The notes: generated from the letters alone by a model not told the origin. A DNA stretch of 64,000 nt from Erinaceus europaeus (GCF_950295315.1 NC_080171.1:113280093-113344092), one strand, 5' to 3'; shown: positions 51,925 to 62,746, counted from the stretch's first letter. Translations and numbers: made by a program.

Positions 51925-52157
51925 TGCCACCAGGGTAATTACTGAGTCTGCATGCCTACACACAACTCTACCATTCCCTGAAAGCTTGCTTTCTCTCTCT
52001 CTCTCTCTCTCTCTCAACAGAGATAAACTGTGGGGGGGAGAGGTGAGACACCTGTAGCCCTGTTCCACTGTTGGTGAAGTTTCCAACCTGCAGGTAGGAA
52101 CTGGAAACTTGAACCTGGGACCTTTGTATGCTAATGTGCTTGCTCTACCTGGTGCTA
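51925..52157 (-). mobile_element. SINE-I/II variant
   Basis: Reversed long-form-like 3' module ('ccaccagggtaattactgag'), a (CT)n expansion at 51990-52015, then a SINE-II-like body ('gaagtttccaacctgcaggt'). Diverged. Confidence 0.75.
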
Positions 52158-52745
52158 GTAGGGGCCCATAGGAATTGTAAAGGAATAAGTTTCCCAAGTT
52201 GATTCAATCAGGAATCCCTCATTTAGAAAGCTAGGTGATTTTAGTGATTAAGAGCAAACCTTTAGAGGACTAGATAATGAAAGAATCTCCCCCTTTCCCT
52301 ACCGAAAGACAGCAGAGAATTTCTGATTAACTAAGACTGTTACTGAAACCCATCTGTCTTGTAACCTTTGAGCCATTATGGTTATCACTAACCTGTCCGT
52401 TTGCTTCCTGGTGCTGCATGGTAGTTTTGGAATGTTTATTCTAGGAATTTATTCATGTGACCCCCTTGAAGCCCCCCACTCCCATTCCCTTTAAAAGGAG
52501 ATGAGCTCCCTGCATCTGGGTCTCTCTCCCAAACAACGGGGCCACTGTTGGCACTCCGGCTTGGGGGGGGGGACCCCTCAGGTCTCCTGAGGTCCCAGTG
52601 TTTTGTGTCTGTTCTGTGTCTGTACATGTGTAAGTTTGTAATAATGACTATTCTATGTGCTTGTGTGAATAAATACCTCAACTTCCTCTATTTCTTGTGT
52701 CAGCCTCAGTTTGTAAATGGGTATGGTCAGAAGCAAAATACTTAA
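52158..52745 (+). mobile_element. Possible solo LTR
   Basis: 'ccctttaaaaggagatgagc' (near 52488) as a TATA-like element and 'gaataaatacc' about 180 bp later suggest U3-R-U5. Ends and TSD were not identified. Confidence 0.35.
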
Positions 52746-52889
52746 CAGAACCATACTTTCTTTTCTTTTTTAGAATTATACTTTTAAGGGACAACAGTGG
52801 CATCCTGATTTGCAAACAAAAGACCAGACCAGCTGCTTAGCCCTCAAAATGGGCTTATTAGTTGTTTTTTATTTTCTATTCTTATTTGT

Positions 52890-53008
52890 TCTTAACAAGA
52901 ACACTGCTCAGCTCTGGTTTATGGTAGTGCTTAGGACTGAATCTTGGATTTTTGGTGCCTCAGGCATGAAAGTCTTTTTGTATAACCATTACATTATCTC
53001 CCCACCTC
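52890..53008 (-). mobile_element. SINE-IV
   Basis: Reversed: 'gaacactgctcagctctggt', 'aaccattacattatctcccc'. Confidence 0.88.
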
Positions 53009-54217
53009 CGAAAATAGGCTTATTTGAAAAAACACAAAGGCAGTTTGGAAGGTGCAGTTTGATGGCCAGACACTATTTCTTTTTAGAACAACAGACTTGC
53101 TTTATTTATCTCACATGATGTCGTAAGAGAATTTCATATAAAAGCGTGAGAAGCCAGAACCCTACTCCAGTACATGGAAATGCCCAGAATGGAACCTCTG
53201 GGGCCTCACGAATTAAAGCCCTACCCTCTACCAGCTCGCTATTTCTCTGTGGCTAGAACACCACGTTGAATCTACTATTTTAGAGGTGCCATTGTAACCA
53301 AATAGCTTATTGGAAGAAAGTGGACGAGTCTGATGTGTGGTGGCTTGTCATTGGTTGGTCTATGGCATCTCTCATTGGCTGAACTGTTTCCACAGTTCCT
53401 TTCCCTTCTTGTAGGAAGAGGAGTGGCATCACTTCAATGGAACATGTATAACCTCCTGGCTCCTGTTTTACTGGTTGTATGCATGAGAAATCATTTAAAT
53501 AAAGTTTTTTTTGTATATTAATTTCCATAGTTTCCATAGCAAACTACTGGTTACATATTAACATTGCCTCCAGAATTGGGATCAGAGGCCAAGCTGAGAG
53601 TTGATGAATCTGAACTCTCAACCCAGGAGATCTTCAAAATTAGAAAAAATAAGGGACAATGATTAGATGGACCCATCAATCAAGTTTTCCTCGTTTCATT
53701 TTTTCTAAGTGCGGAGAACTAATAGGATGAGTCAATTAGCTAATATTTTTTGAAAATCAGCTTACAGGATGAAAGGCTATAATGGAAGAAGGGATATCGC
53801 TGAGTGAAGTTTCTAGCCCTGAAAGCAGAAGGTCTTATTAGGATTTAATTAAGGCTAAATGTGCCTGAGGCATTTGAAGGAGTCTGGGGAGGTCAGGAGA
53901 GGGAGAGGGAAATAATGTCTAAAGAAAAAAAAGTGAACCAGAACAGTTCTGGGAGGCTGGAGAATCGCAGATGTGACTGGACAGCCAATGTTTGCTGACA
54001 CACAGCCCTTGAATCTTTGAGATGTTGATTCTGAGAGATACTGCAAGAAGGGGGAGGGGAAAAAAAGAAAAAACTGAGGGGGGAAGCGATTCTGGGGTCA
54101 AATAAATAAATGTACAGAGTTACAGGAGTTCATCTTCTAGTTGAAATAGTTCACAAGAGCAAAGGGTAACTTCTCTCTTGATATCCAAAGATTCTCTAGA
54201 AGTTAGTTAAAATTTAG
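53009..54217. other. Mostly unique sequence; one decayed SINE and an unknown block
   Basis: 53135-53260 looks like a reversed SINE-V. 53290-53525 has several 'attgg' (CCAAT-type) motifs followed by 'atttaaataaagtttt', like a worn LTR or a processed 3' end, but no ends were found. The rest is featureless. Confidence 0.4.
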
Positions 54218-54347
54218 AATTTTTTTTTTTTTAAACCAGAGCACTAATAAATTCTGGCTGATGCTGGTGGGGAGGTGGGGTGGGGGTTGAACCTGGGACC
54301 TCAGGCATGAAAGTCTCTTTGCATAACCATTATGCTATCTACCCCCT
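54218..54347 (-). mobile_element. SINE-IV
   Basis: Reversed with T14, 'ccagagcactaataaattct', 'accattatgctatctacccc'. Confidence 0.9.
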
Positions 54348-54713
54348 ATAATGAAAATTATTTGCAGGTTGGGATTCCAGTGCTTCCCCTATACATCGGT
54401 GAAATTGTATCATTCTTAAAATAAGGATTCAGGGCAAAAAGCATCTACTTGCTTGGATGCCTGGCCTGCCTGTTCACATAATGGTGGTGGGGTGGTGGGT
54501 GGTGAGGATCTTAATGTGAGAAACTGTCGCACGGTGATCAGAAGGCACCTAAGCAGATCCATTCTTGTTTAGATCTCGAACCATCTCTTAATTTTCTATG
54601 CGCCAAGTACATTCCTCCCATCTAACTTTACATTCCCTACTGTGAAATAAAGTTGACAAAGAGGTAAATCATCTCTGAGAATATTGCTGCAAGACAGCGA
54701 GACTGCTGTTCAA
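54348..54713. other. Unique sequence, nothing recognised
   Basis: Contains a (GGT)n run near 54485. Confidence 0.45.
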
Positions 54714-54726
54714 AAAGATGACTCAG

Positions 54727-55197
54727 ATTTACAACGCACAAGATCTGGGTTCAAGCCCCCAGTCACCACCTACAAGGGGAAAGCTTCACAGGTAGTGAAA
54801 CAGAGCTGCAGGTGTCTCTCTGTCTCTTTTATTATTTATTTATTCCCTTTTGTTGCCCTTGTTGTTTTATTGTTGTAGTTATTATTATTGTTACTGATGT
54901 CGTTTTTGGATAGGACAGAGAGAAATGGAGAGAGGAGGGGAAGACAGAGAGGAGGAGAGAAAGATAGACACCTGCAGACCTGCTTCACCGCTTGTGAAGT
55001 GACACCCCTGCAAGTGGGGAGCCAGAGGCTTAAACCTGGATTCTTTCGCTGGTCCTTGCACTTTGCACCACGTGTGTTTAACCCACTGAGCCACTGCCTG
55101 ACTCCCATCTCTCTGTCTCTTTCACACACTATCAACCTCTTCCCTCTAAATTTCTGGCTGTCTCCATCCAATAAATAAATAAAGATCATAATTAAAA
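54727..55197 (+). mobile_element. SINE-II, 5'-truncated, split by SINE-I, exact 14-bp TSD
   Basis: It starts inside the tRNA-like head ('caagatctgggttcaagccc'). 'aaagatgactcaga' lies at 54713-54726 and 55198-55211. The two halves are 54727-54829 and 55108-55197. Confidence 0.94.
54830..55107 (-). mobile_element. SINE-I nested in SINE-II, exact 15-bp TSD
   Basis: Reversed. 'tctctctgtctcttt', part of the host SINE's pyrimidine tract, is duplicated at 54815-54829 and 55108-55122. Confidence 0.95.
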
Positions 55198-55460
55198 AAA
55201 GATGACTCAGACATGAAGCAAAAATTTTAGGTTATATTAAAAAGAAATAACTCCTGTATTTTGTGACTGTTTCTGTGCCAAGCACTAGGTATGAACATTC
55301 TGTGTTGTCTGTTTAGAGTATTTGGACTTTCAGCAAGAGTTGTCAAAATTTCCAAAAGAACATGCTTCAGATACTAGAGCAATTTAATACTTTTGAGTAT
55401 TTTGGGGGATTTCCCAACACTGATGGTTAGATCAGAGTTACTACAACCCTGTGATATCTT

Positions 55461-55605
55461 TCTTGTTTGTTTTTTATTATCTTTATTTATTTATTGGATA
55501 GAGACAGCCAGAAATCAAGAGGGAAGGAGGTGATAGAGGGAGAGAGACAGAGAGACACCTGCAGCCCTGCTTCACCACTCGCAAAGCTTTCCCCCTGCAG
55601 GTGGG
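55461..55605 (-). mobile_element. Headless SINE-II with exact 16-bp TSD
   Basis: Reversed tail and body only; it stops at 'cccctgcaggtggga' without the tRNA-like head. 'aaccctgtgatatctt' lies at 55445-55460 and 55606-55621, so the missing head is true 5' truncation at insertion. Confidence 0.95.
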
Positions 55606-55784
55606 AACCCTGTGATATCTTATCTCAACAGATTACTACAGATTATTATCTACTTTTTACTACAGATTTATTATTACTAAAGATTATTATTAGTTACTTA
55701 TTATTACAGATTAAGCTGTTTATAGGAGTCTACTGTAGTAGTCCTTGCTTGTTTGGGAAATAGCTCACAATAAGAATTATTAAA

Positions 55785-55960
55785 TTACAGCTGGCAAAAT
55801 AGTGACTTCACTTGGACAGTGTGTGGCCTGGGTTCAAGCCCAGCCTCCACCACACTGAAGGAAGCTTTGGTGCTGTGGTCTCTTTCAGTCTCTCTCTGTC
55901 CCTCTGCCTCTATCAACAGCAGCAGCAACAACAACAAAATAAAAATAAATTTAAAAAACT
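55785..55960 (+). mobile_element. SINE-V (plus strand)
   Basis: 'tgggttcaagcccagcctcc', 'aggaagctttggtgctgtgg', pyrimidine tract, and an (AGC)n/(AAC)n then A-rich tail. It shows the SINE-V layout from body to tail. Confidence 0.65.
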
Positions 55961-56069
55961 ACTGAATTAGATTATGAATGCTACAAAGTGTGAATTTCCT
56001 GGCTGGTTTTTAGCTCATCACTAAAGTCACTTAGATATGACAGTGAAATTAGTTCTAAAGGTTGGGAAG

Positions 56070-56229
56070 GTGATCCGGGAGGTGGCGCAGTGGATAAAGC
56101 ACTGTACTCTCAAGCATGAGGTCCTGAGTTCAGTCCCCAGGAGCATGTGTACCAGTGTGATGTCTGTTTCCTTCTCTCTCCCTTCCTATCTTTCTCATTA
56201 ATAAATACATTTAAAAAATAAAATAAAAA
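56070..56229 (+). mobile_element. SINE-III with 16-bp TSD
   Basis: Full copy, head 'atccgggaggtggcgcagtg'. 'tctaaaggttgggaag' (56054-56069) and 'tctaaaagttgggaag' (56230-56245) differ at one base. Confidence 0.95.
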
Positions 56230-56321
56230 TCTAAAAGTTGGGAAGTACGGAAGCCATGGAGATCAAAGATGGAGTGAGGAACACAGGTGGATTGCATAGA
56301 GACAGACTAGCATGGCAAACC

Positions 56322-56338
56322 CCCCCCCCCCCCCCCCG
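56322..56338 (+). repeat. (C)17 run
   Basis: Uninterrupted C tract. Others of 15 or so occur at 45371 and 57654. Confidence 0.9.
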
Positions 56339-56401
56339 CATAAAGGGCTGATTTAGAATGGAGAAACAAATAAGGAGGCTGCAAGAAACGTGTCCTTCTC
56401 T

Positions 56402-56560
56402 CCCTCTCTCTTTTTTAAAGATTTTATTTATTTATGAGAAAGACAGTAGGAGAGAGAAAGAACCAGACACCACCCTGGCACTTGTGCTGCCGGGGATCGA
56501 ACTCAGGACCTCATGCTTGAGAGTCCAAAGCTTTACCACTGCACCACCTCCCGGACTACA
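56402..56560 (-). mobile_element. SINE-III with exact 11-bp TSD
   Basis: Reversed complete copy. 'tgtccttctct' lies at 56391-56401 and 56561-56571. Confidence 0.94.
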
Positions 56561-56571
56561 TGTCCTTCTCT

Positions 56572-57182
56572 TGATTACCAGAGTACAGTGACCCACTAGA
56601 TACATCACCACAACTTATAAGTCACTGTTAAATCATTAATAAAAAATAAATAAATATAAAAGAAAAGCTGATCTTGGAAGCTACCACCATGTCATCATTC
56701 AGGTGGCCCTGAGTGCGGACGCTGACCAGCCCCCAGGGAAGGGCAGACTATAAGTGTCTGGGATGAGGAAGGGCTTCTCCGGTCACACCTCTGCACACAC
56801 ACACCACACACTGGGGCAGTGTGGGCTGACCTTTATTGGTATCTAATAGGAACAGGAAAGGTATGAAAAGGTAAACAGCATGGAGTAACTAGATGGAATA
56901 ACTTCAGGGGCCTCTGAGCTGTGGGGTGTTTCCTAGTTATCCAGTACTGGGCTCTGGGGTGAGTTAGGGAAATGCAGTAGTGGCTAGGTTTGTAAAAGTA
57001 TGATAAGCATGTCTAGGGGTCCAGTGGGACTTGTTGGTTTACATGACGAAGGTAGATTCTTTATAAGTCCTTTGTCATCTAGCTTTAAGAATTATGCAAC
57101 ACTGAGCAGGGCAGTCTCTTCCTGCCATCAAGTGTCCCCCCCTCACCCCTCATTAGTTTTCCAAGATAGTCAACAAACTTTT
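56572..57182. other. Unique sequence, nothing recognised
   Basis: About 610 bp; no repeat or gene recognised. A 74-codon open stretch (57000-57224) runs into a SINE and is not supported. Confidence 0.45.
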
Positions 57183-57194
57183 GAAGATATGAAA

Positions 57195-57430
57195 AAAGGG
57201 CCAGGTAGTGGTTTACCTGGTTAAGTGCACACATTACAGTGCACAAGGACCTAGGTTCGAGCCCTTGGTCCCCACCTGCAAGGAGAAAGCTTCAGGAATG
57301 ATGAAGCAGGGCTGCAGGTGTCTCTCTGTCTCTCTCCCATCTTTATCTCCTCCTTCTCTTCTCAATTTCTCTCTGTCTCTATCCAATAACAAATAAATAA
57401 AAATATTTTTAAAAGAGTATTAAAAAAAAT
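57195..57430 (+). mobile_element. SINE-II
   Basis: 'gccaggtagtggtttacctg', B box 'aggttcgagcccttgg', tail 'tatccaataacaaataaata'. TSD 'aagatatgaaaa'/'aagatgtgaaaa' (57183-57194 and 57431-57442). Confidence 0.93.
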
Positions 57431-57529
57431 AAAGATGTGAAAACATCACCAAGTACAGACAAGAAAAGAACCACAATGGACCCACAGAAGAACCTGGATG
57501 GAGCCCATTTCTTTTTTCTTTCTTTCTTT

Positions 57530-57668
57530 CCTTTTTTTTTTTTTTTTAACCAGAGCACTACTCAGCTCAGGTTTATGGTGGTGCAGGGGATTGAACCTGG
57601 GACCTCAGAGCCTCAGGCATGAGAGTCTCTTTGCATAACCATTATGCTATCTACCCCCCCCCCCCCCC
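57530..57668 (-). mobile_element. SINE-IV ending in a C15 run
   Basis: Reversed with T16, 'gagcactactcagctcaggt', 'ccattatgctatctaccccc'. Confidence 0.92.
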
Positions 57669-57877
57669 GCCCAGAGCTCCATTTCTTTTTATGGCCTGAA
57701 ATTTCTTTCAGAATGCTCCCCTGGTTGAAATGCCAAACCTAGTCAGACTCATGGTCCAGTAGCCAACAGTCCCTGTTGATCCAGGATCATCTGCTTTCTA
57801 AAACCCTTGTCACTAGGGACTGAGATTCCCCCTCTGCAGAGGAGTGACCAGCTGGCCGCAGACATTTATACAGAGGA

Positions 57878-58003
57878 CTTGGCCTGGGGACATAGCACAG
57901 CAGTTTATTAAACAGATTTCCATGTCTGAGCATGAGAGTCCCCAGATTCGATCCCTGGCACCACTCTGAGCCAGAGCTTAGCAGTGTACCTTTGAAGAAA
58001 AAA
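57878..58003 (+). mobile_element. SINE-IV
   Basis: 'ggggacatagcacagcagtt', 'gattcgatccctggcaccac', 'cagagcttagcagtgtacct' and an A12 tail. Confidence 0.85.
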
Positions 58004-58005
58004 AA

Positions 58006-58579
58006 AAAAGGAGGAGGAGGAAGAGGAGGAGAAACAGAAGCAGCATACATAGGATGAGGATGTTGTATTAGTCTTTGGGGAAACAGTACAGCCTGCCACA
58101 GTCATCACAAAGAGAAAGAGGCAGGTTTGAAGGTCCCAGGGCACAATTCTTTCTCAGTAAGTGTACCACATTACTGAAAAGGAGAAGAAAGGATGCCAGA
58201 AAGACACTTAGAAATAACTGTTTGTCCTAGACTAGATCAGACAGCCACACAGAAAAGCATTTTCTAATTATTAAGTGATTAGTTATCATATTGAAGTTAA
58301 TGCACATTTGAATTTTAAATTTAATTTTACAGCATCAACAGTTAGAGTTGAATAGATCATGACAACAGTCATAAACATTAGATTTTAATGATTCCCTGAA
58401 TTTTACAATTTGTCTTGGTGACAACACTAATAGCACATCACATCTGAAGCCCTGCAGGGGTTGACTGAAAGGATTATGTTTGAAAAAGTTACACACTACC
58501 TCCACCCCTGCCCCCAACTCCTCCATAAGGACTTTTAAGATAGTCTCCCCCCAGTTATGGAATTAAAAAAATATTTTAT
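58006..58579. other. Unique AT-rich sequence, nothing recognised
   Basis: About 570 bp without repeats, starting with a (GGA)n run. Confidence 0.45.
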
Positions 58580-58833
58580 GGGGGCCAGGCAGTAGTGCAC
58601 TGGGTTAGGCACACATAGTGTAAAGTACAAGGACCCTGGTTTGAGCCCCAGTCTCCCCACCTGCAGGAGAGTCACTTCACAAGCAGTGAAGCAGGTCTGC
58701 AGGTGTCTATCTTTCTCTCCCCCTCTCTGTCTTCTCCTTTCTCAATTTCTCTCTGTCCTATCCAACAACAGCAAGGTCAGCAACAACAATAACAGAAACA
58801 ACAGAACAATAATAATAGCAACAACAATGGAAG

Positions 58834-59392
58834 TGTGAGAAATAGCCCAGTTGGTTGTAGCCTTTTCATTGATGTCTACCAATCCAGTCTGACTACAGAC
58901 CCCTGACTTTACATGTCTCTGTGACTACAACCATGCCTTGTTTTTCTTCAAAATTAGCTTTGACTTCCCAGCCCCTTCCTCAATCTCCATTCCCATTATA
59001 GCCACATTGTAAACTCAGACTTCCTGGCCAAAAGCCCCTTCCTCAATCTGTCTTTCCCAGTAGAGCCACATTGTCCTGGCCAGAATCCCCTTCCTTGCAC
59101 TTCCTTTCCCACTATAGTAGACCCCCAGCTCCCACCTAATATCTGCTCCCATCCCTTTTCCTGAACGTGGTTAGACTGTGAGCCAATTCCCTCTCGCCAA
59201 AGGGGAAGAGGACAGGTTGTTCCCATGTCCAGTGATGTATAAAAAGGCTCTGCAGATGGCCTTTGGGGTGCTTGCTGGCTTACACCCTTGCACCCTTATA
59301 TATAAGTAAAACTTTTGCTTTGCTCATGACTCTCGGTTTCTTAGTCTTTGTTTTAAGGCATAGACAGAGTGTGTTTTGCACTAGTTCCCACA
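58834..59392 (+). mobile_element. Solo LTR (family LTR-c), 559 bp, inside a SINE-I
   Basis: It begins TGTGAGAAATAGCC and ends CTAGTTCCCACA. A TATA box 'tgtataaaaagg' (59236-59247) is followed by an R/U5-like stretch with 'ataagtaaaactt'. Three diverged internal copies of a unit containing 'ccccttcct' and 'agccacattgt' lie at 58970-59105. An exact TSD is not visible ('gaag'/'ggag'). Confidence 0.82.
58970..59105 (+). repeat. Internal short tandem units in LTR-c U3
   Basis: 'ccccttcctcaatct' occurs twice (58972 and 59036 on) and a third variant near 59088, each followed by 'ccca(t/g)tataGCCACATTGT'-like sequence. These could be U3 enhancer-type repeats. Confidence 0.6.
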
Positions 59393-59473
59393 GGAGAAAA
59401 GATGGCCATCAGGAGCAGTGGATTCGTAGTGCAGGCACCAGGCCCCAGCAATAACCCTGGAGACAAATCTATA

Positions 59474-59562
59474 TATATGACTCAGCTCTGATTACTGGTG
59501 GTGCTGGGGATTGAACCTGGGGACTCAGAGCCTCAGGCATGAAAGTCTTCTACATAATGTTT
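59474..59562 (-). mobile_element. SINE-IV piece
   Basis: Reversed: 'gggattgaacctggggactc', 'cctcaggcatgaaagtcttc'. Confidence 0.8.
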
Positions 59563-60185
59563 GGACATCAAGGAATCATTTTAAGCAGTGGGGCTGCAGG
59601 CTGACTCTCTGGGGTGGTTAGTGCTATGGGATGAAGGAGTAAAGTCACACAGTCAGCTTGTGCACAGACTAGCCCATGCCATCAGCACACCAGAGATGTG
59701 TGTGATTGGAGAGGGGCTCCCAGGATGCGCTTGGTCAATGTTCTCTGGCATGTAAGCAAAAGACTTAAGAAGTTGCAGGGGACCCCTATCACATGCTCCT
59801 AACCACCACCCAGCAGGGCCCCGTGCTGTTCACTGGCAGGGGTTCTGGGCATGGACAATCCTTAGGAACAACCCATATTTGCCTTGAAAGGAAACTTGGT
59901 AGCTATTGGCTTCCCCATTTAGAAGCACGGAGTGTGGAAGTGGGGGTTGAGGAGCCCCAAACTGGCCCCTATTTTGTTTCAGTTGTAGAATCACTTATCC
60001 ACTCAGCTGTTCTTGTTTCACACCTTTCAGAAAGGAACTCATTTCCAGACCCAGAATCACTAGGCTGAGGCCATATGGTTCTGAGGGTGGCCCAAACCTT
60101 ATGCCTGCAGCTGGCACGTCTGTTGCTGATGGTTGCAGGTCCTCACATTCAATGCCTCACCCATGGTGCCATCTCCCAGGCCACA
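59563..60185. other. Unique sequence; a decayed SINE-III at the end
   Basis: 60115-60183 ends in 'ggtgccatctcccaggccac', like a reversed SINE-III head. A 91-codon open stretch (59793-60068, plus) has no recognisable domain. Confidence 0.45.
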
Positions 60186-60329
60186 ATACACCTTTTTTTT
60201 TTCTTTTTTTACCAGAGCACTGTTCAGCTCTGGTTTAGGGTAGTGGGGGGGGGGGATTAAACTTGGGACTTTGGAGTCTCAGGCATGAGAGTCTATTTGC
60301 ATAACCATTAAGCTATCTACCCTCCGCCC
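60186..60329 (-). mobile_element. SINE-IV with a G11 run
   Basis: Reversed: T tract, 'gagcactgttcagctctggt', 'taaccattaagctatctacc'. Confidence 0.9.
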
Positions 60330-60339
60330 CAATCCACCA

Positions 60340-60656
60340 TTTTTTAAAAAATTTAAAAAATTTTTCTGCCTCCAGGGTTATTTCCTTAACTAGTGTTTGG
60401 ATGTTGACCTCATTTTGTGCTTCAACCTTTGGGAGGCTTTTAGCTGGACTCTTTTCCTGGTTCATTTCTCCAATATTTCTTCTTGTTGGTTTAACCATTC
60501 TATATAGTATGTTATGAGGTTCCTTTCTCAGTACTTTTCAAATTACTGATCACTCTTGCCTGGATTGACTTGTGTCTAAGTAATGTAATTAAAGGGTTCA
60601 CAGTTGTAGAAACTGACAGTCGTTTCAATGTTATTTTAATCCCTGAGTTGGAGCTT
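60340..60656 (-). mobile_element. L1/SINE-I chimera: L1 5'UTR and ORF1 start fused to the SINE-I 3' end
   Basis: On the minus strand, 60656 to about 60499 matches the L1 5'UTR just before ORF1. The ORF1 start follows at 60498 (MVKPTRRNIGEMNQEKS). At 60384 the sequence passes from L1 'ctaaggaaataa' into the SINE-I terminal 'ccctggaggc' and then an A-rich tail (reversed, 60340-60366). The shared bases at the join are 'aataa'. L1 5' ends without the rest of the element are rare, so a template switch during reverse transcription is the likely origin. Confidence 0.82.
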
Positions 60657-60659
60657 AAG

Positions 60660-61160
60660 AGGTGTGGGGTCGGGAGGTAGCACAGAGGGTTAAATGCACA
60701 TGGCTGGTGCAAAGTGCAAGGACCTGAGTAAGGATCCTGGTATGAGCCCCCGACTCCCAGCTCCCCACCTGCAGGTGAGTCGCTTCACAGGCAGTGAAGC
60801 AGGTCTGCAGGTGTCTTTCTCTCCCCCTCTCTGTCTTCCCCTCCTCTCTCCATTTCTTTCTTTTCTTAAAGACAATAATATTTATTTATTTATTTATTCA
60901 TTTCCCATTTTGTTGCCCTTGTTGTTTTATTGTTGTTGTTATTGATGTTGGATAGGACAGAGAGAAATGGAGAGAGGAGGGGAAGACAGAGAGGGGGAGA
61001 GAAAGAGAGACACCAGCAGACCTGCAAGTGGGGAGTCGGGGGCTCAGACTGAGATCCTTACACCAGTCCTTGTGCTTTGCACCACGTGTGCTTAACCCAC
61101 TGCACTACTGCCAACTCCCTCCTCTCTCCATTTCTGTCCTATCCAACAACAATAATAACT
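60660..61160 (+). mobile_element. SINE-I split by a nested reversed SINE-I
   Basis: Head 'gggaggtagcacagagggtt' and body at 60660-60857. It resumes at 61119 with 'ctcctctctccatttctgtc' and ends in a short CAA-rich part. Confidence 0.93.
60858..61118 (-). mobile_element. SINE-I nested in SINE-I, exact 17-bp TSD
   Basis: Reversed. 'ctcctctctccatttct' lies at 60841-60857 and 61119-61135. The body lacks about 25 bp ('cagacctgcaagtgggg'). Confidence 0.95.
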
Positions 61161-61218
61161 ACTCCCCTGCAAGTGGGGAGCCGGGGGCTCAAACTGAGAT
61201 CCTTACACCATGCCTATG
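61161..61218 (-). mobile_element. SINE-I head fragment
   Basis: 'cccctgcaagtggggagccg' to 'gatccttacaccatg' repeats the sequence of 61024-61065 almost exactly, without tail or body. Confidence 0.75.
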
Positions 61219-61284
61219 TCTTTTGACCTGGAACTTACCAGAAGGTGAAACCACTCAGTTCATTAACTTGATCACAGGTTGTTT

Positions 61285-61577
61285 GCTTTTTGTTTCTTTG
61301 CCACCAGAGAAAATCACTGGGCCCCGGTGCCTTCATGCTGCCCTCCGCTGCTTCCAGTGGCCCTTTTCTTTCTTTTTCTTTTCTTCTTTTCTTTTCAACA
61401 GTGACAGAGAAATTGTGGTGGGGGAGGGTAGCGAGGGAGAGAGAGAAAGAGAGAGACCTGTAGCACTGCTTCAGTGTTCCTAAAGCTTTCCTCCTATAGG
61501 TGGGGACTGAGGCTTGAACCTGGGTCCTTGAGCATGGTAGTGTATGCACTCAATTAGGTGCACTGCTGCCCAGCTCT
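61285..61577 (-). mobile_element. SINE-I/II variant
   Basis: Reversed: long-form-like module ('gcccggtgcc'-type near 61322), TTTC-rich stretch, SINE-II-like body ('aaagctttcctcctataggt') and head end 'gcactgctgcccagctct'. Confidence 0.75.
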
Positions 61578-61866
61578 ACCCCACAGTTTTTCTTAGCTCT
61601 GCAGGTGGCTCTTAGGCCGGGGGATTCTCTGATAACACAGAGTTGACCTGTGACCTCTGACCTTCCCTTCATGACCTTCTTAGCTCTCTTTAGCTGACAT
61701 TCCACACTGTATAGTCTGTATACAGAACACCCAGGGTATCCTGGTAGCATGAAGAATTGTTCCAGCAGGGTCTGAAGTGGGGCCTAGAACTCTGCATTTC
61801 TTGCCAGCACCCCAGAAGACCCCATTTTCATTGACAAGGCGCTGGTTCTTTATTAGCCAGTACATG

Positions 61867-62101
61867 TGTTTTTTTTTTAATATTTATTTATTTATTCCCA
61901 TTTGTTGCCTTGTTGTTATTGCTGTTGTCGTCATTGTTGGATAGGACAGAGAGAAATGGAGAGAGGAGGGGAAGACAGAGAGGGGGGAGACAGACACCAG
62001 CAGACCTGCTTCACCGCTTATGAAGTGACTCCCCTATAGGTGGGGAGCCGGGGCCTCGAATCGGGATCCTTACTTTGGTCCTTGCACTTTGCTCCACGTG
62101 T
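61867..62101 (-). mobile_element. SINE-I, tRNA-like 5' end cut off
   Basis: Reversed from the T tail to 'cttgcactttgctccacgtg'. The last 35 bp or so of the head are missing. Confidence 0.92.
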
Positions 62102-62364
62102 GATGAACTTCATTCCCTGGCCCACAGCCTTTCATTGCCCAGATAGAATGGATTTAAGCAATTTTTTGCTCTCCTGTTCTCACTTTGGCCAATTTAACAT
62201 AAGTCCTGCCCTTTCACCACCACCCCCAACTAAGTTCCAAGTGCTACAGTGTTTTATTTCAATTGTATATTAAGTGTACAAGCCTTAATTGGGCCCTCTA
62301 GTGACACTATCATCTTGCAGAGATGAAACATTGCCCTGTAAAGACCACGCCCTAGAAGTGATTT

Positions 62365-62666
62365 TTTTTTTTTTTGCCTCCAGGGTTATTGCTGGGGCTC
62401 AGTGCCTACACTACAAATCCACTGCTCTTGGAGGCCATTTTTTCCCTTTTGTTGCCCTTGTTGTTATTGCTGTTGTTATTGGATAGGACAGAGAGAAATG
62501 GAGAGAGGAGAAGACAGAGAGGAGGAAATAAAGACACCTGCAGACCTGCTTCACTGCTTGTGAAGCGACCCTCCTGCAGGTGGGGATCCAGGGGCTCCAA
62601 CCGGGATCCTTACACCAGTCCTTGTGCTTCACACCTTGTGCACTTAACCCACTGCGCTACCCAGCA
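62365..62666 (-). mobile_element. SINE-I (long form) with 15-bp TSD
   Basis: Reversed: T tract, 'gcctccagggttattgctgg', body, head. 'ccctagaagtgattt' (62350-62364) and 'ccctagaattgattt' (62667-62681) differ at one base. Confidence 0.95.
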
Positions 62667-62746
62667 CCCTAGAATTGATTTCCATCAGTGAGAACAAACT
62701 TCAGTATATAAACCAATCAAAGTAAATGACCTGTAAAAGATTTCTT

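Larger units (their letters stand above)
58580..59466 (+). mobile_element. SINE-I (long form) split by a solo LTR
   Basis: Head to CAA-rich part at 58580-58833; the 3' module ('ggagcagtggattcgtagtg', 'aataaccctggaga') at 59393-59466. Confidence 0.92.

Noticed and set aside
59793..60068. 91-codon plus-strand frame
   Set aside because: No recognisable domain; within the length expected by chance in GC-richer DNA.
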